A DNA stretch of 64,000 nt from Vicugna pacos. Its lineage: Eukaryota > Chordata > Mammalia > Artiodactyla > Camelidae. The notes below the pieces were generated by a model, which made no database searches, was not told where the DNA came from, and was given only the letters and a program-made list of their open reading frames with translations. The stretch is taken from the NCBI RefSeq assembly GCF_048564905.1, contig NC_132993.1, positions 10,873,001 to 10,937,000 of the forward strand. Reading direction: 5' to 3'. The translations under genes and the position numbers were made by a program. Positions 46,334 through 58,289 of the stretch are shown one piece after another. Numbering within the stretch: the stretch's first letter is position 1; every line of letters begins with the position of its first letter.

Positions 46334-46343
46334 AGTGACATCA
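46334..46343 (-). promoter_or_regulatory. Conserved TRBV decamer upstream of TRBV12 copy B
   Basis: AGTGACATCA on the plus strand within GTCAGTGACATCACTGA, 103 bp upstream of the ATG. Same sequence as at TRBV14. Confidence 0.75.
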
Positions 46344-47214
46344 CTGAATGAGCCACCACGCCCAACTCAGAAGCTCCTTTCAGGGAAGAAGGCGACACCT
46401 CTGGGAGATAAATCAGGCAGGAGGGAACTCAATTAGAATTGATCTGAGAGACAGATTCACATATCCAGAGGATCCCTGTAGATTTGTTTCGGCATTGTCA
46501 ATTTATAATGCCTTCTCTATATTATCTGTTATCTAGAGCCTGCTGACTATTTCCATTTGAACCTCAAACTCCAAGTATTTACAGATGAATTCATGGTCTC
46601 CTTGCAAGCCAGCTTCTCAGTGAACTCTCATATTCCTCTCACTGGTGGCTAGATGCTCCTGGTCGTACACAACACACTCAAAATCATCCATCAGTTAGGA
46701 GTTGGACTCTGAGCTCTCCAGGAAAAATACGAAGATCAAGGGCATTGTTAGGGCTTCAGGGGCTGAAATGATGCCCTAAGAACTGATTTAACTTGAAAGT
46801 CCTTTTTGCAGTGAAAGATTTTTCTGAGTTCATTTATCCTTGAGCTCTATTAAATTCTCAAAGCCCGTAGCACAGAATTTCCCATATATCTCCAGCCCCA
46901 CTGGGAAATAAACAGAGAATTTTCATTTTCTTTTTGCAAATAACATTCTCTAGGGTTGATTTTAATCTTATCCTTATTCCTAGGAAAGCTCAGCATTTTA
47001 AAATTAACACCTGACCCTTTCCCTGTAAAAGGGGTCTGAGGCCACAAACCAACTTTCTCTCATGGCTGAGGTTACAGAAAGCTGAGAGAAGCCTCTGCTT
47101 CCTGGGTTGCTCATTAAGTTATTTGTTAACCAAGAAGAAGGACCAGTTCAGATCCACATTTTGCGATTAGCCCAGAGACATATTCCTGAGCCTTCTGAAT
47201 CTGAGGAGCATGTG

Positions 47215-48073
47215 CTAATTTAAAGAGCAGACAGTTTACAGGCTAGATTGTTACCAGAGGTACCTGTTTCCCTTGTGGGGTCCATCCCCTCGGTTTCTGT
47301 TGAACCCTGATCATCAAACGAGGCCGTCCTTCTGTTGTTTTGAAAGCTCATTATTTGTTCCTTCCCTGTTACAGGTACCTCCGTGTGGCAGGCAGAATGA
47401 CGGCTCCCCAAAGATGTGCTTGTCTTGCCCCTGGAACTGTGGGTGTGTTATATTATGTAACAAGAGAGATTTGAGGTTCCAAGTGGAATTAAGGTCGCTA
47501 CTCAGCTGACCTTAAGACAGGGAGATTAGCCAGGATTTTCCAGGGAGGCCCCATGTAGCACCAGTGCCCTGAATAATGTGGAAGGAGGAAGAAGAGTCAG
47601 GGTCACAAGATGCAGCTTGAGAAAAAACTTGATCACCATTGGCTTTGAATATAGAAGGGCCCATGAGCCAATAAATGCTGGTGGCCTCTAGAAGCTGAAA
47701 AAAGCAAGAAAATAGATTCTCTCCCCTCCAGCCTCCAGAAGGAACACAGCCCTGCTGACACCTTGATTTTAACCCACTTAGATCCAATTTGGACTTCTGA
47801 CCTTCAAAACTGTAAGATAATACACTTGTATTGTTTTAAGCCACAAAATGTGCAGTAATTTGTTAGAGCAGCAATAGAAATCTAATAAATTACATTATCC
47901 ATGGGGCTCTGGATGAAAGCTGCAATAGCTAGATACAAAATACAGGGGAGAGACTGATGCACAGTCACAGAGAAAGAACTTAAAATCGGGCCACAGGAAG
48001 CCCAGGCCCAGAACACCTCATTTCTGCCAGACCTCACCTGCTTCCAAGGGACACATGGGAGTCTGGCGCGAAT
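47215..48073 (-). pseudogene. Relic TRBV gene split by a MaLR LTR
   Basis: A shortened leader (minus, about 48038-48073: RARLPCVPWKQ) ends at a GTGAGGT donor. About 110 bp on, an acceptor-like CTATTGCAG precedes AFIQSPMDN, which fits the start of FR1 (compare VIQSPRH). The V exon is then cut by an MLT1-type LTR (47384-47888). Beyond it, 47220-47383 gives GKEQIMSFQNN and a DDQG stretch like the FR2/CDR2 part of a V gene. A decamer remnant GTGGTGTCAC lies upstream at 48184-48193. No Cys104 or RSS is seen. TRBV11 is the likeliest origin by position; the subgroup is not certain. Confidence 0.55.
47384..47888 (+). mobile_element. MaLR LTR, MLT1-like
   Basis: Begins TGTGGCAGGCAGAATGACGG. It contains the family-typical closing stretches AACACAGCCCTGCTGACACC, TTGATTTTA, CAAAACTGTAAGATAATA and GTTTTAAGCCAC, then ends GCAGCAATAGAAATCTAATA. 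Diverged, an ancient eutherian element. It lies inside a relic V gene. Confidence 0.8.
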
Positions 48074-48199
48074 GGCAGAGTCAAAACTACATTTTGCATC
48101 TTTCTGCTGAAAGCAAAAGTTCTTGGGGAGAAATTCTGTTGTCCTGGTCCACCCCAGCCCCTGCTGGATATGTGGGTTTGCCGGTGGTGTCACTGTGGT

Positions 48200-50360
48200 T
48201 GTCAGCTCCCTGGGGCAAAGGTCCCTCTGATGAGGCCCAGGGAAGCACCTGCATTCCTCCCAGCTCTACCTTCTAAGTACAACAGAGCTGGTGGGCTGGT
48301 CAGGGCTGGTTCGGTTCAGGCTTGCTAGGCTGTTCTGATGCTCAAGCTGCTTCTCTGTTTTTCTTAACCCAAAACGCTTTTCCCAAGCTTACCACCCCAG
48401 TTCCTTCTGCAGCCATGTCTTAAGGAAACTCGGAGGAATGCCTGCTATGCAAGCGTACCTATGACTCCTAGCCAGTTTAGAGCTCAAGTCAGAGCAAAAC
48501 CCATTGCCACATCAGAAGAAGGAGGGTTGGTCTCTATTTCCTTCATTCTCAACCATTATTCAAGACACCTGCAACTCCCTAGATCTAAACCCATCACTAT
48601 GGTTTCCCTTAATGCTACCCTTCCAGGGAGCCCTCTAGCACCACCACACAGACTTTAGATGACAACGAAGCCACAGTGCCCCCTAGTGGCCAGTGGCAGA
48701 AACAGCAAAAATGCGCTCACTGGCCAGGACAGGAGGGGGGTTTTGCATTGTCATGGAGTGCAGGGGATAAGGGTATTAAGATTTGCTGGTGTTAGAGAAT
48801 CAATAAATAGTATGACTGTCTTATTATGGCCTAAGATGGAACCACCTGAGAGTTAGACATTGGAGTCAGATAGGCAGCAATGATAATGTCAGTTTTAATG
48901 ACATTAGATAATAGGGCTGATGTGAAACCAAATGGGCTGGCTAACACTATCCTAATCAGAACTTAACTCATTTTCTCTCCCCTCCAAAATACAGGCTGAC
49001 CTTGTACGTGTACGAAAGTTCTTCACCAATCTTAGTGCGTGTTGAGAAAACACCAAAGCATCTATCTCTTCTCTAGGTAGCCAGGAAGAAGGCAAGAGGA
49101 TGAAGAGAGACTTGAGTAAGACACAGAGATTAAATAATTTATTTCCCTGCCCATAGAAAAGACTGGCAAGGAATAAGAAGATTAGAACAGGAGGATTACT
49201 TTAGGGAACGCCCCCAAAATGGGGAATGTCAAACGAAGTGTTGTCCTAGGAGACTGGGTTTAAGGGAAGAAGGAGAGACCCATGTCAGTTATTCTCCCCA
49301 GTGCCAGCCATGGCCCCTTGGGTACACTCACAGAGAAACAGCACTCACGTGTCCTGTCAGTGCAGCAATTAAACAAATTCCAAGTCCGTCTGTGCTCTCT
49401 GACCAAGTCTGCATAGTCACTCCCTATTTCATCTCCTATCCTGCTCCCTGGTTCACTGGAACATCGGAGGTTATGCAATAAAAGTCAAAAAAAAAATTTA
49501 ACTACAATAGTAAAATGAGAAAAAGATATAGATGTCTCAACTTGATTATAAATAAACTTGAAATTAAAAAAAATTCTTTGGTTGAAATTAAAGTTTAAGT
49601 GTAGCATCTCTGCCATTTAAATTACATATCAAAGAAATCTCAGTCTAGGAACCTAACATTAATTAGTTTTAAATTAAAATTTCAAATAAAATTCTTTTGA
49701 TCTTAATCCCAGTAATCACAGATGAGAGCACTCAAGTCAACCCTTCTTTGTTATCTAAATAGTTGGGTAAAAAGCATAAAGAAAACAACATCAAAAACTT
49801 TAATTAATGTCCTAAAAATATAGTGAGGGACTCGTGGCTGGAATCTTGGAGAGGTGAGCATCTAAGGAGGGGAGCACAGGGGTCCCTTTGCCCTTAGGGA
49901 CATTTGCCGACCCTGACTCAGTGCTCATGAAACTGACTCACAGGCCAAGGGGACGAAAGTCAAAGACCAGAATGTACCAAATGTGGGACATTGACAAACT
50001 CCATGTAAAGATGAGCTAGAAAGTAAATCTATTCTCTAGGTGATCCAGGACCTCTCAAGCCCCGAGTCAGGTAGCCCCAGACTGCTTACACCCCCATGCA
50101 CTTGGCAGGAGCAAATAAAATTCTCTCTGGAGGATGATCTGCCCAACCTAGACCAAAATTATTTCTACAAATCTAGTGTCTGGCACAAAGTCGAAGATAA
50201 CCAGATTCATCAGGAAAAATAACACAAACATCATGACTGAGAAGCAGCACAGGAAGAAAATCAACAAAAACAGACCCTCAAGATCTCAGATGTGAAAATG
50301 ATCAGACTCTACAGCAGCTCTGTCTCCTATGTTTAAAGAAGTAAAAGATACTCTTAGAAA
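48200..50360. other. Intergenic DNA, no gene seen
   Basis: Mixed to AT-rich. One could expect further V relics here but none was recognised by leader or CASS motif. Confidence 0.4.
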
Positions 50361-50364
50361 ATGT

Positions 50365-50600
50365 TATGGGGTGGGAGGGATAGACTGGGATTTCAAAATT
50401 GTAGAATAGATAAACAAGATTACACTGTATAGCACAGGGAAATATACACAAAATGTTATGATAAGTCACAGAGAAAAAAATGTGACAATGAGTGTGTATA
50501 TGTCCATGAATGACTGAAAAATTGTGCTGAACACTGGAATTTGACACAACATTGTAAAATGATTATAAATCAATAAAAATGTTAAAAAAAAAAAAAGAAA
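50365..50600 (+). mobile_element. L1 3' end, well preserved
   Basis: Starts GGTGGGAGGGATAGACTGGG, ends TGATTATAAATCAATAAAAATG followed by a poly-A run (50585-50596). Almost the same as the 3' end of the L1 at 56331-57380, so of a similarly young subfamily. Confidence 0.8.
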
Positions 50601-51849
50601 ATGTTATGAGAGAACTAGTGACATAGGAGATCGGAAAAAGAACCAAATAAAAATTCTGGCATGGTGGATGATGAGCTGGTGGAGAGCTGTGCTCATCCAT
50701 GACGAGGTTTTATCAGACAAGTGAGTTGGAAGGAGACGTGGGCAGAGGAGTTGAGGGAATGTGTGTTGGGTGAATGGATGTCTATTCTGACTGCAGTCTC
50801 GGTTGAGTCAGGAGAAAAGTGACACCAGCAGAGGCTGAGGGGCAGGGACTATGCCTCCGGGAGGATCTCAGTAAGCTGCTTTCCAAACAGTTCCAACCAG
50901 TGCCTCAGAACGATTTCTAGAATTATCTGAGAGAATCCAGGCAGAAGTTAAGAGGATACGTACCCCCACACAAAGAATGTATTCTCAGAGCGGGCAATTG
51001 GATTAAGGGAAATTGATCGTCTTAGACATTCTTGCTAAGAAAATTTTAAAGCACTAAGGAACTATTTTAATGGCCTAAGACAGACAGCTGGACATGTTCC
51101 CCAGCAACCTCTGAACGGGCTGGCTCAAGCCTGCGTACAGCATTGAACTGTGTTGGTTACATCGAAGAGTTAGACCACTCTGGAGTAAGAATTCGTTTCG
51201 AGCTAAGACTGGAGACTGGTGGCCTGGATATCTATTTGGGTGTATTTCTTTGAAGTTGGAAAAGGGCTGAATAAAATAGCTGAAATGATCGTCACCATCA
51301 ACAACATCATTATTACCAACACATTTCCATAAAAACAGGGGGGAAATGCTTTCCAAACACATGTTCTCTGCAGAGACTTTGATGCAGAAAACCTCCTGAG
51401 TAAAAGCAGAGAAGCCAGAGATGGAAGGATATCAACTTGAATCATTAAGTTGGTAAAAAAAAAACAAAAACAAAAACTGTAGTGGGACAGCCACGGCTGC
51501 TAGGCTCATAGCATCACCATCTGTATCATTAAAGCTTGCTGTACGTGATTTGTGACTGAGTATTCTCATAGGAAAACAGCCATCACTGGTCCCTGAGGGC
51601 TGAGTCTGTGACAAGTACTTTCAGTTTGGGATTCTTGAGTTGCCACCACGAAGTGCTTCTAATTCCTGAGTCATGATTATTTTCAAACAACAACGTCAGC
51701 CCTCGTGTTTCAAGAAATCATACGTGTCCTCCCTGTGGATGTGTCATAGCTGGTCTCTGCCAACCCACTTCTTCTCCTTGTGTGATGAGGAGTAAGGGGT
51801 GGCCTCTGTCTCGAGCTGCCGGGAGCTCCAGAGAGAGGGAGGATCATGA
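50601..51849. other. 3' flank of TRBV11, no gene seen
   Basis: Nothing recognised. A short A-run at about 51457-51475 only. Confidence 0.4.
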
Positions 51850-51888
51850 GGTTTGTGCACAGGAAGGAGGGGTGCCTGCAAAGCTGTG
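51850..51888 (-). promoter_or_regulatory. 23-RSS of TRBV11
   Basis: Heptamer CACAGCT (51882-51888), 23-bp spacer, nonamer GCACAAACC (51850-51858). The nonamer is good; the heptamer departs from consensus at its last two bases. Confidence 0.75.
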
Positions 51889-52304
51889 GCTAAGCTGCTG
51901 GCAGATTGGATCTTGAGAGTGGAGTTCGCTCCGCTGGGCCCCTCTGCAGAAAATCGATTCTTAGGCGACTGTAAAACGTTTATTCCTGCCGTTTCCTCAA
52001 AGAGAATCAGTAGCTCCAGGTCCTGTTCCAAGGTCTGCCGGTACCAGTGAAGGAAACTGCGGCCAGAAATAGGATCACACCACAAAGCCACAGCCTGTCT
52101 TTCCTCTGTGATCTTATGTCCGGGGGACTGGGCGACTCCACCTTCTGTGAGTTCTGTTGTCAGGGGAACACAGAATTTGAAAATGGGAGAAGGAGGTGGT
52201 TGAAGTAATCACTGGAAAGATAAAATGCAGAGAGCTTGGTGTTCTCAGGACTCACCTGCCCCCAGGAGACAGAGGGTCGCCCAGCAGAGGAGCCTGGTGC
52301 CCAT
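51889..52304 (-). pseudogene. TRBV11: TRBV gene, TRBV11 type, open frame but lacking Cys104
   Basis: Exon 1 (52256-52304) starts at ATG 52304 and gives MGTRLLCWATLCLLGAG, with a GTGAGT donor. The V exon is 51889-52153. FR1 has EGGVAQSPGHKITEERQAV, Cys23 is in ALWCDPISG, Trp41 in LHWYRQTLEQ, then LELLILFEE and RFSAEGPSG. This matches human TRBV11 (QAVAFWCDPISGH, WYRQILGQGPELL). The exon is 33 bp shorter than its neighbours: after STLKIQ the frame goes straight to S-ASSLA, so the PAELGDSAVYLC segment is gone. With Cys104 and the end of FR3 lost, the immunoglobulin fold cannot close as usual. It keeps splice sites, promoter decamer and RSS, so it may still be rearranged. Confidence 0.85.
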
Positions 52305-52403
52305 GGCAGGGTCAGGGCAGCGATGGGAGGTCCAGCAGCTCAGGGTCCTTGTGAGAGGAGCAGAGGAGGAGGGGCGGACCGCGTCCTCATTGGCAGGTCC
52401 CAT

Positions 52404-52413
52404 GGTGACGTCA
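52404..52413 (-). promoter_or_regulatory. Conserved TRBV decamer upstream of TRBV11
   Basis: GGTGACGTCA with a full palindromic CRE core (TGACGTCA), 100 bp upstream of the ATG. The strongest CRE match in the window. Confidence 0.75.
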
Positions 52414-53194
52414 CTGTCTCTGCAGATGCCCACAGTCTTAGAAACCAAATGTTATTAACTGAAACGTACCTAGAAGCTTGTTGAACATGTTCATCAACTG
52501 AGTGTGAGTTCACCCAAGTGTCCTCACGCATCGCTCCAGGGCCTGAGCGATTGGATCTCCCATCTCCATCTTCTAACTCTCTGCTGGATGTTTCTACTTA
52601 GATTGTCAAAGGCAATGCAAATTTGAGATATCGGCTAACGACCCCTTTGTGTTACCTGTAATCACCCTTCTCTCTGGAAACATCTCTTTCACCAGGTTCT
52701 CTAGTCTCCTGCTCGCATGAGCTTAGACAAGGTGAAAGCTGGGGAACTGCCACAGATTTAACCTAGAAGCACACTGACCTGACTGACACACTTCAAGGTA
52801 AAAGGATAAAATGATGCCCTGAGTGTAGATTTGAATTGGAAGCTTTTGTTCCGTCTGAAGGTCAAAGACAAGTTTCCTCTTTGCATTCGTTAATCTTCAT
52901 GATGCATTGTGATGACCAAAGCCATCATCACGGTGCTGGCGGTACTTCAAGGTCATCAATGTAACATCTTATGTCTTACATCATCTTAAGAAGGAGAGAA
53001 GGTGGAGAACTTTCTTATCCCTGAAAATAATGGGATGGATGTAGTGATAATAAATACAAAATTGAACAGATCTGGAATCATAAAAAAACCCCAAATAAAC
53101 CAAACCAAAAAACAAAACAAAACAAAAAAAAACCCTTAAGGGTTTAAATCTCTAGCATAACTTACAATTGGATTTGAATTTCAGTGGTTAGTAT

Positions 53195-53395
53195 CTGGCT
53201 TTTTTTTCTTTAAGTATAGTTGGTTTACAATGTGGTGTTAATTTCTGGTGCACAGCATAGTGATTCAGATATATATATCTGAATATATTCTTTTTCATTA
53301 TAGGCTATTATAAGATATTGAATATAGTTCCCTGTGCTATACAGTAGGACCTTGTTGCCTTGTTGTTTGAGACTCTTTTTCTTTTTTTTTTTTTT
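53195..53395 (-). mobile_element. L1 3' end fragment
   Basis: Reversed L1 3' UTR: AAGTATAGTTGGTTTACAATG, TTCTGGTGCACAGCATAGTG, then ATAGTTCCCTGTGCTATACAGTAGGACC. Followed by a T-run at about 53383-53395. Confidence 0.75.
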
Positions 53396-53539
53396 AATGG
53401 TGCAACATTAGTTATGAAACACTGCCTTTCATTGTCTGAGTGATGAGGTAGAAAGAGCTGGAGGATTGGAGAAGGCCCTGAGAGTTGATGTAAACAACAA
53501 AACAAGGAAATGTGTGTCAGGGAGGCAGAAACAGTATAG

Positions 53540-53935
53540 TCAGGTTCTCAGAGATATTCTGCTGAGTCTCCAAAACCGAGGGCTTACATGCCAAGGCTAT
53601 CAACTTCAGACCCCTAGATGGAGAGTTCCAGAACCACGTTTCCCTGTAAATTCTCTATTACGGATCATTTAATCATTCCATGATGGGAAGTTTCTTCACA
53701 CTGAGGTGTCACTGCGTGTCCCATCCGTGTGACCGGGTTTCAGCATTGTGGGTGATAGCAGCATTCAGGGTGGGTGGCCACTGGGTGGCTGGAGATGGCG
53801 CCTATTGGGCTACACACAAAATGCTTGAAATTGAGGAGTGAGTGCCAATCCCAGGCAAGAAGTTCGCCCGGTGTTCTCAGACCTCACCTGCTTCCTGGGC
53901 AGCACAACTGAACAAATCCAAGACAAAAATCCTAG
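53540..53935 (-). pseudogene. Relic TRBV gene, TRBV12-like
   Basis: A leader remnant (minus, about 53891-53935) ends GGAAGCAG before a GTGAGGT donor, like the relic at 48.05 kb. The V exon follows about 110 bp on: NAAITHN (about 53768), then in another frame VTRMGHAVTPQCEE, which fits [15 protein letters not shown] of the TRBV12 copies including Cys23. At the 3' side GFGDSAEYL is followed by TGA where Cys104 should be. The middle is frame-shifted and no RSS heptamer is evident. A third TRBV12-like member of the duplicated cassettes is the simplest reading; other subgroups are possible. Confidence 0.6.
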
Positions 53936-54019
53936 TGAGGCAGGGATGGGGCTCCTTAAGCTCAAGGGAGGAAAGGCGGGAATTCTGGGAGATCTGATTC
54001 TCATTAAGGATCTTTGCAG

Positions 54020-56264
54020 CATTACCACCAGCAGTTTGAGACCAGCCTAGACATGGTCTGGAATTGTCTACTCCCCTGGAATTGTCTACTCAACCTTACA
54101 TTTCCCTGACATCATCCTATACAGCATCTAGGACACACAACTGGGGTGGGGCAGATTTGAGGTACACGTGGGTATCTGATGTTTCCCTGACGGTCTCCCA
54201 AGGCAGCTGGTTTCCATTTCATGGGTCCCTGAGACTTTGGCTGGCTCCTGGCTCTTCTCTGTCTACATCCCGTGCAGGGTCAGAAGATTATCCACATGGT
54301 GATTTGCTCCACTTTCACAGTTCAAGTTTCACTGCCAAACAGAAGTCTCCTGCATCAATCAAGGGAGCAGCATCTCCGTTTAATTCCTCACATGCGCCTG
54401 GCCACTCACCACATCTGCAAACCAGATGCTGGATGCTGGGACGAAGCCACATCTCTTCTGCCTCAACTCCGCAGGCAGCAATAAGCCTCGTTGCAAAAGC
54501 ATCTGCTTCTCATTATGCTAATTAACACACACCATCCAACTACACCTTGGCATGCATGCTCTATTTCCTCCATTTACCTTCAGCCAACATCGCCAAGCTT
54601 GTGAACTTCTGACTACCCTTCAGAACACTCAGCCTCTCTTGACACAGAGAACGTGGTTATGTGCAGCTGTTAAATAAAGACAGTGGAAGGAACCTAAGTA
54701 ACTGGAGTATTTCGTTAATTTATCCAGAAGTGCTGTCTGTCCGAGTATATCCGCAAAACATTTTCTGATAGAGCGGCAATGCTCTTCTGTACTGTAAGAG
54801 TTCTCCCTAGTCTGTCTCTTTACTCAGATTTCAGACTGTCACTCTTTTGAACATTTTCCAGGCTGGTAAGTTTGAAGTCATAACTTATTGTTTCAGTTTG
54901 CAAGAGTTTGAGCCTAAGTAAGGTTGAGAATGTATTCACATGTTCAGTGAGAATTCACGTTGACTCTTCTGTGAATGACCTAGATTAGGTACTACCATTT
55001 TTACTGGGTTGCTTTTTCTTATTAACTCATAAGAATTATTTATTCATTGTAGATACTAAGTCTATCAGACAAGGGCAGCTCTGCTGCAGAAAATAAAACA
55101 AATCCTAAAATCCCAGTGGTTTAACTCGGTAAATTTCTATTCCCCAAGTCCAGTGTGCCAGGAACAGAGCCTCCCTCTGTGGTTGCTTACCAAATTATGA
55201 CCCAGTGAGCCAGGCTGCTTCCACATTTTAATTAGTCAAATGGTAATGGGTACCTTCCAAATTCCCCAAGGCATGGAAAAAAAAAAAAAAGAGTTGAAGG
55301 GTGCCCATGTAGAAAAAAGTTAATATAGCAGGCCTGCGAATGCAGTGCTTGGGACGCTACGCTTGCAAGCCTGGCTTTTGGCTGGCAGTGGGAGCTGGGC
55401 TGGAGAACAGTTGCCCACACCGACAGAAACTTCCCTGAGAAGAGGGTCTCACTGTGCCTAGACCATTGGTGCAATCAACACAGTTAACGCTGAACACTAG
55501 TTTCCCTTCTGGTGGGTGCCTGTGGGATCAGCTCCCAGTAAAAACTGGCCCCTAAGGGGCTCCCTTGGCAGAAGCATCACACTCACGCTGCTGCATAAAT
55601 TTCGTTGCTGAGGGAAATGTGAGCGCTGTGGGAGCCCTCCCAGGAGGAGCAGAGCATGAGGAAGCCTGTATACAGATTCTTCAAGACTCGACCTGTGTCT
55701 TTGTTCCTTATGACCTGCCGCTGAATGTTTACTCTGTCACTAGGAAACCTGCGCCATGACTACACCTATAAGCCGTATACTGTGAGTCCCTTAAGCGAAT
55801 CTCCAAACATGGGAGTATACCTGGGGGTCCCCACACAGCGCCACAGGGCACCTCAAAGGGCAAAGCTTGGAACTGGCTTCCGTAATTTTCACACACATCC
55901 CACTGCCCAGAACCTGGTCATAGGCTCCCAACTCTCCAACCACGAGCGAGGCTGGGACTCGTGGAGGAGCTGCGGGGATTTGATGACCATGAACAGCCTC
56001 TGTCACTCTGATACTTTATCATTTGTTTGCCATCCTCATGTCTTTTCCCAGGCTGCACCTTACTTTTCCATTTTTTTGTGGTGTGTTCTGACGTACAAGA
56101 CTTTAATGAATGCAATTGATATTATGAATATTTGTCTTTGTAGTCTGTGTTCTTTTGAGTCGCCACTAAAAGAAAATCCTTCCTCAGATGAATGCCTAAA
56201 AATATGTTTTCTTAATTTCTTCCAGTAAAATTTTAGTTTTGCTCTTCACAGTTAGGTATACCTG
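54020..56264. other. Intergenic DNA, no gene supported
   Basis: Frames of 153 and 167 codons (54064-54525 and 55725-56228, plus) show no domain and no splice context. An A-run lies at about 55277-55291. Nothing else recognised. Confidence 0.4.
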
Positions 56265-57555
56265 GGGAGGGATAAATTAGGGGTTTAAAATTAACAGATA
56301 CACACTATTGTATATAAAACAGGTAAACAAGGAAACCATAAGTAAAACAAAAAGACAACCTAGGGAATGGGAGAACATTTTTGCCAATGAAACCGACAAA
56401 GGCTTGATCTCCAGAATATATAAGCAGCTCATATGACTCAATAAAAAAAAATAAACAACCCAATCCAAAAATGGGCAGAAGACCTAAACAAGCAATTCTC
56501 CAAGGAAGACATACAAGTGATCAAAAGGCACATGAAAAAATGCTCAATATCACTAATTATCAGAGAAATGCAAATCAAAACTACAATGAGGTATCACCTC
56601 ACACCAGTCAGAATGGCCATCATTCAAAAATCCACAAATGACAAATGCTGGAGAGGCTGTGGAGAAAGGGGAACCCTCCTACACTGCTGGTGGGAATGCA
56701 GTTTGGTGCAGCCACTGTGGAAAACAGTATGGAGATCCCTCAAAAGACTAGGAATAGACTTACCATATGACCCAGGAATCCCGCTCCTGGGCTTATATCC
56801 AGAAGGAACCCTACTTCAGGATGACACCTGAACATCAGTGTTCATAGCAGCATTATTTACAATAGCCAAGACATGGAAACAGCCTAAATGTCCATCAACA
56901 GATGACTGGATAAAGAAGAGGTGGTATATTTATACAATGGAATACTACTCAGCCATAAAAACTGACAACATAATGCCATTTGCAGCAACATGGATGCTCC
57001 TGGAGAATGTCATTCTAAGTGAAGTAAGCCAGAACGAGAAAGAAAAATACCATATGAGATAGCTCATATGTGGAATCTAAAAAACAAAAACAAAAACAAA
57101 AAACCAAAGCATAAATACAAAACAGAAATAGACTCACAGAGAAAGAATACAAACTTGTGGTTGCCAAGGGGGTGGAGGGTGGGAAGGGATAAATGGGATT
57201 TCAAAATTGTAGAATAGATAAACAAGATTATACACAAGATCTTATGGTAGTTCACAGAGAAAAAAATGTGACAATGAATATATATATGTTCATGTATAAC
57301 TGAAAAATTGTGCTGAACACTGAAATTTGATACAACATTGTAAAATGATTATAAATGATTAAAAAATGTTTAAAAAAATAAAGCAGGTAAACAACAAGGA
57401 CCTACTGTATGGCACAGGAACTACATTGAATATCTTGTAATAACCTATAATGGAAGAGAATCTGAAAAAGAATATACATATATATATCTGAATCACTTGC
57501 TGTATACCTAAAACTAGCACAACATTCTAATTCAACTATACTTCTATAAAAAAAA
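56265..57555 (+). mobile_element. Older L1 3' end interrupted by a younger L1
   Basis: The left piece (56265-56330, GGGAGGGATAAATTAGGGG... AAACAGGTAAACAA) and the right piece (57384-57555, AGGTAAACAACAAGGACCTACTG ... TTCAACTATACTTCTATAAAA) form one L1 3' UTR. A younger L1 (56331-57380) sits between them. Confidence 0.85.
56331..57380 (+). mobile_element. 5'-truncated L1 with ORF2 C-terminus and 3' UTR, nested
   Basis: Translates as the C-terminal part of LINE-1 ORF2p: [20 protein letters not shown], then [14 protein letters not shown], then [15 protein letters not shown] in one frame to 56831, then FIAALFTIAKTWKQPKCPS and MEYYSAIKTDNIMPFAATWM to 57062. This covers the C-terminal, cysteine-containing domain ([17 protein letters not shown]). 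The reverse transcriptase and endonuclease domains are missing by 5' truncation. Between the pieces there is one stop (56829-56831). The 3' UTR follows to 57380. It is flanked by AAACAGGTAAACAA (56317-56330) and AAGCAGGTAAACAA (57381-57394), a target-site duplication with one mismatch. Confidence 0.9.
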
Positions 57556-57560
57556 AAGAT

Positions 57561-58250
57561 TAAGTATACCTGAAATACATTTTCATGTAAAGAATGGAGA
57601 AGAGAACTAGAAACAGGGCGAGAGGTATATGTTCAGTGCAGAAGAAACAGCCTATAAGAAAGATCCTAGCAGGGCAAAGAACATGGCACAGAGGAGCAAA
57701 TAACTAAATGTAGATGTGTGTGGCTGGAGCAGGGAAAGCCAGGGAAACTGGTACAAGATGATGGTGAAGGGAGAGACAGAGGCAAACATTATAGGACCCG
57801 GAAGGGCTAGTGCCCCTTAGAAGAAATATTGCCCTAAAGAAGAAAGGCAGCCAGGAGCAGAGACCATGTGAGTGAAGGTTTGTGACCAGTTGCAGGTTCG
57901 TAGAAGGCGGGGTAAGCAGCAGATGAAGAGCTAACAGAAGCCCACCTGGGAGAGAAGGATGTGGGGGCTTTGGGGTCATCCAGGGGGTCTTCACGTATCT
58001 CAACTAAAGATGCATTTTCCTTTCTGCAAGCAGAGACCTCAGAAGAGAGAACCAGCCAGCTGAGGTGTCAGGGTGACCTGCAGTCAGGCTGAGACTGGCG
58101 TGAGGTGGACTTAAGCACGGAGGGTCACATCTTCCAATGTTGTCCAGCCCCTGTGTTGGCAAGAGCTCTGGGACTGTGATGGAGATAGAAGCTTCCTGGG
58201 GGCTGGGCCAAGCCTCCTGAGTGCGGCCAACCGTCAGTCTTTCTAACTAC
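57561..58250. other. 3' flank of TRBV10, no gene seen
   Basis: Purine-rich on the plus strand at about 57600-57960. No exon recognised. Confidence 0.4.
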
Positions 58251-58289
58251 CCTTTATGTGCAGAGAGGAAGCAGCCGTGCAGCGCTGTG
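58251..58289 (-). promoter_or_regulatory. 23-RSS of TRBV10
   Basis: Heptamer CACAGCG (58283-58289), 23-bp spacer, nonamer ACATAAAGG (58251-58259). The nonamer is weak compared with the others in the window. Confidence 0.75.

Noticed and set aside
54064-54525. 153-codon plus-strand open frame
   Set aside because: Low-complexity Ser/Thr-rich product without motif; not supported.
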